A DNA stretch of 64,000 nt from Diphasiastrum complanatum (lineage: Eukaryota > Streptophyta > Lycopodiopsida > Lycopodiales > Lycopodiaceae): NCBI GenBank assembly GCA_029204225.1, contig CM055092.1, positions 66,068,923 to 66,132,922 of the forward strand. Reading direction: 5' to 3'. The notes beneath the pieces were generated by a model. The model did not search any database, was not told the DNA's origin, and worked only from the letters and a program-made list of their open reading frames with translations. How positions within the stretch are numbered: position 1 is the first letter of the stretch; the number at the start of each line of letters is the position of its first letter. Shown piece by piece: positions 56,156-64,000 of the stretch. A program made the position numbers and the translations under genes.

Positions 56156-59100
56156 TAGTGTCCCTGACATAAATGTTGTTTCATGGCTTATGGTTATATG
56201 AAACGTACAGGTGAATACATAGATAAAGAAACCTAGGATTCAACAAGAATAGAAAATAGGGAAGTTCGCTAGTGAGCTCATTGGATTTGTGAATCAAAAG
56301 CTTATAAGTAAACACTCACACATGTGGATGCGAATGTTTCATAAATGTTTGCAGTTTATGAGTGGATCATTAGTCTCTCAGCATTTTGCTTGACCTACTA
56401 TAATTTCTAAGTAAACACTCACACTCACACATGTCATATTTGTCTAGGCTGCCAAAAGTGTTTGCAAAGAACTGAGAAAGTCTTACAGTAACCCAGTTTT
56501 AAATTTGAGAGCCCATTAGAAACAGCTTACAACAGGCTATGAACTCAACTACAGTGTAAACATGTGGACCATAAAGTGAGGAAAAGACTGACAATAGAAA
56601 TGTTGCAGCTCATGGATAAGAAGCCAACACTTAAGGATCTACTGATGACTTTGATGTAATAGCATTTCTTACTTTTACATAATACGTATTTAGCGTAGTT
56701 GCCAGGTGGAAACTGCCTCCAAATGATTGACTTCTTTGATGAAACCAGCACGGAACCTGACCTTTCTTTTGCTGATGAGACAATGCGCATAACCTGTTAC
56801 CCGAAAATTGAAAAAATAAATAAAAAAAGCTAATAAAGGGTGGAACCGGCTCAACCCAGTCAATTCCACTACATTTATATGAGATAGATATACAAAACCA
56901 CTGAAAAGCATTGACTGCTATTAGGGAAGATGCATGGCAAACATTATCTTCAGTTTCAAAGTATTGTCCTTTCATACGAAGCTATTATAACTTTTACTCT
57001 TCATTTGACAATTCAAGCAGATGTCCGCAGGTCTCTAGTCTAATCTCACTGACAAAACCACATGGAAATTGGAATATTGTGCCCGCTTTATCTCTAGAAA
57101 TTATAGTAGCTTGAAGGTTGGGGAAGAAACAAACGAGCTTAGCCTCACATAAAGGAAAATCAATACCTCTCTTGCAAAACATAGAGTGAGGAGTAGAGTT
57201 AGGGTTATGAAATTCCCCAAAATTACGGCTTCAAGCACATGCCTGATAAATATATACCAGCACCAAAGAATTGCTGCATGCTGGGATTTTTCAGTGATCC
57301 TGCGAACATATGCAGCAGCAGCAGCCGCCGCCGCCGCCCATTGTGATTGAATTTGGGAAAAATCCAGCAGCAGATGGTACAGATGGCTGACTTACACAAA
57401 ATTTTATGAAAAGGAATGCAGCAGCACAAGAACTTGACTTAGGGAAGAAGCTGCCTACGACTCCTTAGGAGGCATATCACATTTTGCTCCCATTAAGCAA
57501 TGAGCACATTGTCGTTATTTTCTACAACCATTCTAAACTTTAAAAAAAAATTAAATGAATTGGTCTTAGAAAAACAAAAAAAAATTCTATATCATGGCGT
57601 GAGTAATTTTTGCGCACATATGCTTTTTAAAGTGTTTTAAAAATGGGCATAAGGAGCCACAATGTGCTCATTACTTTAATATAAGAGCAGATGGCACAAT
57701 ATGATTTTCAAAGGGTCTTAAAAATGGGCAAAAAGAGCCACAATGTGCTCATTACGATTAATGTAAGAGCGGATGGCTGACTTACAAAAAGAGAGAGCGT
57801 GCAACATTGTGCCTTGTCCTTGACCGCTCTTTCTTTGTCTCTATCTTTGTATTGGCAAAAGTATTGCCAAGGGTTTGGAGGAGTGCACTTAAAATTGCCA
57901 TGTGGACAAAGGCCCCACAATCTTTAACCCATAACCAATGAAAGCTATGTGGATAAAAGCTCCCTCGATCTTTATCACAAGATTCACCATTCTTTATCCC
58001 ATCACCATTGAAGATTCAACACCTAGTGTGGTGAATCTTTGATAAGCAGTTAAAAATCTCTCAAGTGCCAACACGTGCCTTTCAGCTCTATCGAGTTATG
58101 ATTGTCAAGCGATGCTTTTAATATTAGTTTTTTTGGGTGTTACACACGATTATAACCTAAAAAATTAGATTGTTTGTATTTTAACCAACAAAATTAATAA
58201 AAGAGAATAGATTTTAAAAAAGTACAAATACAATGATAGATCAGAGACAAAGGTGCAAAACTCTATTCGTTCCTTAGATTATAATTAATCTTCATAACTA
58301 TTCAAATATAATCAAATAAAGTCAAATATGTTGCTTTATTCAAGAAATGACTTCCATTAGGGTATCACATATCCCCCTACCCAAGTGTGCAGTGACCTCG
58401 CAAACATTGAAAAAAAACTTGAAAATCTTCAAGCAACAACATTTGAAAAGATATTCTTCAAATACATAAGAGAATCTATAACATCATCAATAAATTGTAC
58501 AATCAAAAAGTTGGTGGTTCTTGTGTCTTTTGACAAAGTTCAGCATCAGCTTTATTTGCTTGTATCTGCTTTTCCAAGTTGCAACATCTTGAGTAGTGAG
58601 AGAGTATAAAACTTAGATCAAGATCCAAATCCACCCTTCCTACTTCACTTTTTGTTCTCTATCCATATTATATTTCCTTCTATACATTCTTCATTGATTG
58701 TATTCTTTATTTCTCTTTTATTTGAATTTTCTCTTCTTTTCAAAGAAAAAAAAAACTCTTAACACTGAGATCCAACAGTCATCTCTTGAGGAGCCATCTT
58801 ACAAAGAAAATCATCCATCCGCGTCTGATACAGAAGATACATCATATAGATGTCCAAGAAGTCCGCTAGTAAGCGAGATGAACATATATAGTTCGTGAGA
58901 GAGATAGTGCCTCTCACGCCGACGTGTTGTGTGGGTTTGTCACAACAGTGCTCAAGAAATTCACTGATAATACAATAGATGTTATGTAGATGCTTTTCTT
59001 GTCTTGAATTTTATTGAATGCCTTGATGTTAGAATGTTGTTTGTTCGTAACCAACTGTTTACTATTCATTCCGCACACTGGTTCATATTTGTTGGATGTT

Positions 59101-59250
59101 TAAACAATTAAACGTAGGTCAGTACTGTCTATCTACACTTTGGAGGATTGCAGATCTGATCTAGCAAGTAGTGTAGCTAGCAGACAGAATCGAACTCCAT
59201 CCGGGTTCAATTTGAGAACCACCAATTTGACATCTGATGACATCTGATTC
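56156..59250. repeat. No recognised gene; includes a tandem duplication near 57.7 kb
   Basis: Short frames only. A segment ending in TTAAAAATGGGCA(T/A)AA.GAGCC and ACAATGTGCTCATTAC is duplicated at about 57,610-57,780 with a period near 87 bp. On the minus strand GTAGGGGGATATGTGATACCC at about 58,378 looks like a purine tract plus LTR start, but no pol precedes it. At about 59,254 CAACAGTGGTTCATCAGAGC resembles a copia primer site with a 2 bp insertion. Confidence 0.4.
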
Positions 59251-59457
59251 TCAACAGTGGTTCATCAGAGCGTTTCGGTTTTGATTTCGATTCTCTTCAA
59301 GAACTTGATTCAATGTTGCATAAGATGTGAGGGTCTTCATTTGATAGTGAATGTTGCTCCTCAAGCCTAGGATAAAGTTCTTGATGACCATTGATGCTGG
59401 GATTGATGGATGACGATCCTTATCTATATGATAAATTTTTGAAGGTATTTGTTGCAT
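59251..59457 (-). pseudogene. Possible gag-like fragment
   Basis: The 68-codon minus-strand frame contains IPASMVIKNFILGLRSNIHY, which recalls the F..GL...I motif of gypsy gag. It is too short for confidence and has no neighbours that would confirm it. Confidence 0.3.
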
Positions 59458-60634
59458 ACTAATGCTTGATAGCTGAGTAGCTATTCTCTCGTATTTGATC
59501 TGTTTATATAGATAGAGAGCAGAAGGTTTAATATGATCTGATATTACAAGAACGGCTAACTAAGCACGTCCTAACTTTTACAAGTAGAGGTGAGGAAGAC
59601 CTCCAAATCCAAGGTAGAGCCTCCAAATGTCCTCCAAGCAACCTACAAGCTTCAAGATGCTCCCCAACTCCAAGCTAGGATGCCTCCACCTGCAAGTAAG
59701 GATCTGCAAGCCTCCAAGGATCTCTCCTCCACCTGTGTCCCTACTCTTTAAACACAAAGATAGATAACAATCTGGCCTCAAGTATTCACCACCCAACCGT
59801 AGCTAGATCCAAGCTCCAAGCAAGACCTATCTAGCACCCCCTTGATAACCATAAACAAACCACAAGCATACCACAACACTCCATAGCATTCTCAAGATCC
59901 AAACCCAACTTATGTCCCATACCATAAGCAAGATCCAAACCTCAAGCATACTACCACAAGAAAGCACTCTACACACTAGTAGCAACACTAGAGCATAAGC
60001 AAAGCAAACAAGAGAGATCTCTCCCTCCCAATGGGCGCCCTACTACCCTCATATACTATGACCCCTCCAATGCACTATGGAGTTCCATGCTCATCCAATG
60101 AGAGAGAGAGAAGCCTAGGGGAGTTAAAGAATCTCCAAGAGCCTCCATAGGCTTATGGAAGGTCAAGAGACTCCTTCCATAACCTATGACTCTTTGAATG
60201 CCTTTCTTGTGGGAGTTGGGAACTCAATGGACACTTTAGAAGGGCGGCCTCCTACTACGTCCCATTGCCCAAGTTGTGCATGTATACTTTGGTCCTAGAC
60301 CAATAAAGTGATATGGTTCAAGGTTGAGGCCCAAGGTTTTAGAAAAATAGTCATCCAATGACTTTCTACAACCTTACTAGGTTCCATACCTCCATCCAAG
60401 GCATAGACACCTACCTGCCCTTAACCAAGGACACTAGTACCTACCCTTAATACTAAGGGTACCCCTTATCCAAAAGGTCACGTGACTCCATACCTCCAAC
60501 TAAGGTATAGTCACTTGTCTGTCCTTATCCAAGGACACATACCCTTAATCCTAAGGGTACCTTGCCATTTAGCCCCCAACACTAAATGGACTATTAGGGG
60601 TCTGAAGTATTGCTAGTTACATAGGTATGTAGCA
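59458..60634 (-). repeat. Probable gypsy 3' LTR region; far edge unresolved
   Basis: On the minus strand the pol end at about 60,650 is followed by TTAGGGGGAAGGAA and then TGCTACATACCTATG, starting at 60,634. The following kilobase has no genes and contains repeated ACCTTAGTTGGAGGTATGG-like and CTAAGGGTACC-like units at about 60,380-60,560, as seen in some gypsy LTRs. The 3' edge was not found. Confidence 0.5.
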
Positions 60635-60649
60635 TTCCTTCCCCCTAAT

Positions 60650-62640
60650 GTAGGGAAAAATTTGGAAATTTCTTCTGGAGATCAACCTCCTTTTCCCAGG
60701 TATCCTCCTCTTCTGATTTGCCCCTCCACCTAACTAAAAATTTCCAAAGCACTCTACTCCGTAGAGTTTCTCTGCCGGCTATTAACAATCGCCTCGGGTT
60801 CAAGTGGTCCACTCACGGACTCATCAGGAAGAAGTTCCACTAGGTCTTCCACAGGGACCAGGGTCTCCCCAACCCCCAATGAGGGTTTCAACTTACTAAC
60901 GTGGAAAACAAGATGAATTCCAATGTTAGCTGGAAGGTCTGTTTGTATGCGACCTTGTTTATCACTTGGATAACTTTAAAAGGACCGCAATACGTAGGCG
61001 CCAACTTTTGCACACTTAATAGTTTTCAAGCCCCTAGAGTAACTAGGGACTCTCAAAAACACCCAGTAGTTGACCATGAATACCTTGTACTTACGAGATA
61101 GATCAGCATAGTGCCTTGCCCTGTCCTGGGCACTTCTTATGCTATCTTTAGCTAGCTGTAACATTTCTTGCATATCCGCAAGGAAATCAGTTGCGGTTTG
61201 CACCCGTAGGTTTTTCATGCAAACACTAATTGGTGATCGAGGTTGAAAACCATACATAAGCATGAAAGGGCTGAATTCGATCGCTGAATGTTTTGCACTG
61301 TTATATGCAAATTCCACCAGTGAAAGGTACTGTTCCCAATCAGACTGTCGATGGCCCACATATGCTCGAAAGGCATATCCTCCATCGTTTGATTGGTCCT
61401 TTCCGTTTGACCGTTTGATTCCAGATGATCTATAGAACTCAAACTTAAAGTTGTTTCCAACTTTTCAATTCCCAGTGAATTTTGGGTCACGGTCACTAAC
61501 AATATCGCAAGGCAGCCCATACAGTCAAAAAAGCTTCTCAACAAACAGTTGAGCTAGTTCTGAAGCTTTAACGTTAGTTTTTGTTGGGATAAATTGAGCA
61601 AACTTCATAAGTCTGTCAACAATGACCCAAACTGAATCATGGCCCTTCCCTGTACGTGGAAGCCCGACCACAAAATCCATAGATATACTTTTCCACTTTC
61701 CGGTAGGAATATCTAAAGGATGTAATAGGCCACTAGCTTTTAGCCTCTCTGCTTTATTTAACTGGCAATTAGTACATTTAAGTACATAGGCCTCTACCTG
61801 ACTTTTCATCTTAGGCCACCAAAATTGCCTTCGAACTAAGTCAAGTGTTCTTTGTATACTCGGATGTCCTGTGCATGGACTATTATGACACTCATGCAAA
61901 ATTTGGGCCCTTACAGTGTCATTCTTCGGTACACACACCTTTCCTTTATGAAACAAAATCCTGTTTCGAATTAGAAAATCTGTTTCAGTCTTTCCCTGAT
62001 TCGAGGAATCTTGCAAACCTGAATCGACCCTCGAAAGTACTTGTTGCCAATACTTTCCAAAAAAAGGATCGGACTCATATAGTCCTTAAAGAGACTGAAA
62101 CAACTCCGGTTCTATAACAGTAAAGCACAATTGATTAATAACCGGTAACCGACTCAAAGCATCCGCTAGAGTATTTTGACTTCCTTCACAATAACGTATA
62201 GAAAAGTCAAAGATTTGCATCAGCTCAACCCATCTAGCTTGCCTCCCCTTTAAATCTGTAGCATCACAGAAATATCGAAGAGTCTGATGATCCATCAAAA
62301 CTTCAAATCTGGCTCCATACAAATAATGTGGTCAAATTTTCAAGGAATGAACAATTGCAAATAGTTCCTTCTCATAAGTACAATACCTAGACTGAGCAGG
62401 ATTGAGTTTCTTGCTTTCATAAGCCACAGGATGTCCATCCTGCATCAAAACAGCTCCAATAGCATAATCACTGGCATCGGTCCTAACCACAAAAGTCTTA
62501 TTAGGATCGCCAATGATTAGTATTGGTGCCGAAGTGACACTTTTCTTAAGAAACTCAAAACAATATTCATATCCTCCGTCCACACCACTAGTGGATTCTT
62601 AGCCCTCCGGCTTAGCTTCTTATAGCCTTTCAAGGCCTAG
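60650..62640 (-). pseudogene. Ty3/gypsy pol: RNase H and integrase
   Basis: Read leftwards: the end of RT (KKSVTSAPIL), RNase H with VVRTDASDYAIGAVLMQDG, YEKELFAIVHSL, LMDHQTLRYFCD and NTLADALSRLP. Then comes the integrase zinc finger (HECHNSPCTGHPSIQRTL ... CTNCQ), the core with SMDFVVGLPRTGKGHDSVWV (first Asp), VSDRDPKFTG near 61,485 (second Asp) and SNGQTERTNQTMED (Glu), and FAYNSAKHSAIEFSPFMLMY. The C-terminal barrel follows (APTYCGPFKVIQ, HLVFHVSKLKPS), ending near 60,650. At least five frame breaks and stops are present, so it is dead but fairly young. RT proper lies beyond a copia insertion at 62,641 and off the window. Confidence 0.92.
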
Positions 62641-62642
62641 AT

Positions 62643-62904
62643 TGTCAAGAATTAGATATGCAACATCAAGCATTCACCATCAGCAATCACCACAAGAAGG
62701 CGGAAGAAGAACACACACTGTCACACTATCACACTACATCATATAGAATGTAAAATGAACAAATAAACCCTGGACCCTGATAGAGAGAGAAAACCTATGA
62801 GTAGACTAATAGACTAGCCTACAGCTATTGATAGCTGGTCACAATTGTCAACATTAATGTGCATCGTAAACAGTAATAATGAAGTTTATCATTGATTTCT
62901 AACA
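62643..62904 (-). repeat. Copia 3' LTR (262 bp)
   Basis: On the minus strand the LTR runs from TGTTAGAAATCAATG at 62,904 to TAATTCTTGACA at 62,643, preceded by a purine tract TTGAGGGAGAG. The pol stop codon TAG overlaps the second to fourth bases after the LTR's TG. Beyond 62,643 gypsy pol resumes, so this LTR edge is also the insertion junction. The partner LTR is outside the window. Confidence 0.75.
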
Positions 62905-64000
62905 CTCTCCCTCAATGATAAAATTACATTTTTCTATCCCTAATAGAGTACGAAACCTCTCAAATTTACATCTACCTAATGACTTAGTAAAAATATCTGC
63001 TATTTGATCTTCAGATTTACAAAAAACAAGATTAATGGCTCCATCAAGAATTTTCTCTCAAACAAAATGGTAGTGTATTTCGATGTGCTTGGTTCGAGAA
63101 AACTGGATTTTTGGCAAGGTGAATGCAACTTTGATTATCACAAGATATAGTAGTCGCATCCATCTGTGGTTGACCTAAATCCACAAGCAATCTTCGTAAC
63201 CATACCGCTTCTTGTGTAGCATTGCTGAGTGCTCGATATTCAGCTTTCGTCGATGATAAGGCTACTGTAGGTTGCTTTTTGCTGTTCCATGAAATTGCAG
63301 TTGTACCATAACTGAATGTATGACCACTGGTAGATCTTCTGTCATCAATATTACTTGCCCAATCGGCATATGTATAACCTACCAACATTGGCACTTCAGG
63401 CTGATCATACTTCAAACCAAAATTCGATGTCCCTCGAATGTATCTGAGAATACATTTAGCAGACTTCTAGTGTGCTTGACTAGGATCTTGCATAAATTGA
63501 CTAACAACACCAACAACATAAGAAATATCAGGTCGTCTGTGTGTCAAATAAATAAAACTACCACCAGCTGTCTATACATCTCATTATTGACCCTGTCTTT
63601 TTCCATTGGCTCTTCCATATCGACACCAACTTCTTTCTTCACTTGCATTTTAGCTTTATCATCAAAGGGATCAATTGTCAATTTCATTTGGTCATTTTGA
63701 CCCATCTCATCAAAAGTAGCATCTCTAGAAATCACGATCTTTTGTGCATCTGTGTCATACATCCTGCATGCCTTGGCTCTTTCATCATAGCCAAGGAGAA
63801 TACACTTAACAGCTTTTGCATCCAACTTCTTTCGTTTTCCATCAGGTACATGAGCGTAAGCATCACAACCAAATATTCGTATATGAGAAACATTAGGTTT
63901 CTTTCCTAGTAAAAGCTTCGTAAGGTGTCTTACCCTCCACGGACTTTGTAGGACACCGATTCAACATATGAATAGCTATGTTGCATGCTTTTGCCCAGAA
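62903..64000 (-). pseudogene. Copia pol: integrase and RNase H, RT mostly deleted, runs off the window
   Basis: From the window edge leftwards: FWAKACNIAIHMLNRCPTKS and GKTPYEAFTRK, then after a frame change PNVSHIRIFGCDAYAHVPDG and KCILLGYDERAKACRMYD (integrase C-terminal region). Near 63,575 the linker jumps to YLTHRRPDISYVVGVVSQFM, the end of RT, so the polymerase core with YVDD is deleted. Then CILRYIRGTSNFGLKYDQ, DWASNIDDRRSTSGHTFSYG, ALSSTKAEYRALS and a frame-shifted NPVFSN/RTKHIEIHYHFV, and ADIFTKSLGRCKFERFRTLL ending in GEC-stop at 62,903. This is copia RNase H with its usual C-terminal tail. It is inactive because RT is missing. Confidence 0.9.

Noticed and set aside
59180-59230. tRNA gene suggested by GGTTCAATTTGAGAACC
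   Set aside because: It is a short inverted repeat; no D-arm, anticodon arm or acceptor stem could be paired around it.

Overview
This window looks like nuclear DNA from a land plant with a large, repeat-rich genome. The evidence is Ty1/copia, Ty3/gypsy, LINE and hAT remains in many states of decay, long CT/GA and CA microsatellites, AT-rich spacer, and one spliced exon pair that reads as the plant form of BLOC-1 subunit 2 (BLOS2). The species cannot be named from sequence alone. Nothing bacterial, organellar or viral was recognised, and no tRNA or rRNA gene was seen.

Layout. 1-3.5 kb: no recognised gene. 3.55-6 kb: a Ty1/copia LTR, primer-binding site, gag and reverse transcriptase (RT), running into a second, convergent copia RT. 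6.9-8.4 kb: a decayed hAT transposase on the minus strand. 12.8-13.7 kb: LINE ORF1 and endonuclease remains. 15.2-15.6 kb: a possible short hAT-like element. 20-22.3 kb: a minus-strand LTR with primer site, two long CT arrays and two unusual degenerate tandem arrays. 23-31 kb: Ty3/gypsy gag, an LTR and a decayed gypsy pol. 31-32.9 kb: a copia pol in the opposite orientation.

35.9-39.4 kb: the BLOS2-like gene on the minus strand. Its 2.96 kb intron holds a 737 bp hAT-like element with a perfect 8 bp target duplication. 40.7-43.2 kb: LINE RT (+) and gypsy integrase (-).

43,794-51,970: the most complete element, an 8.18 kb hAT transposon. It has inverted ends starting CTTAG, a perfect 8 bp target duplication (GTTAGAAT), a four-exon transposase with a DUF659-type core and hAT dimerisation region, and a large internal inverted repeat. 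The transposase carries several stops, most of them explainable by C-to-T change. 52-64 kb: more gypsy, copia and LINE pieces, ending with a copia element inserted into a gypsy pol gene that runs off the window.

The most interesting pattern is that several hAT-like ends carry CG-centred palindromes near the termini, with a different palindrome in each family: GTTCCGGAAC, GAATCGCGATTC, GTTTCGAAAC and GGACGCGTCC. BLOS2 is the only host gene identified with confidence. All mobile-element genes in view are broken or incomplete.
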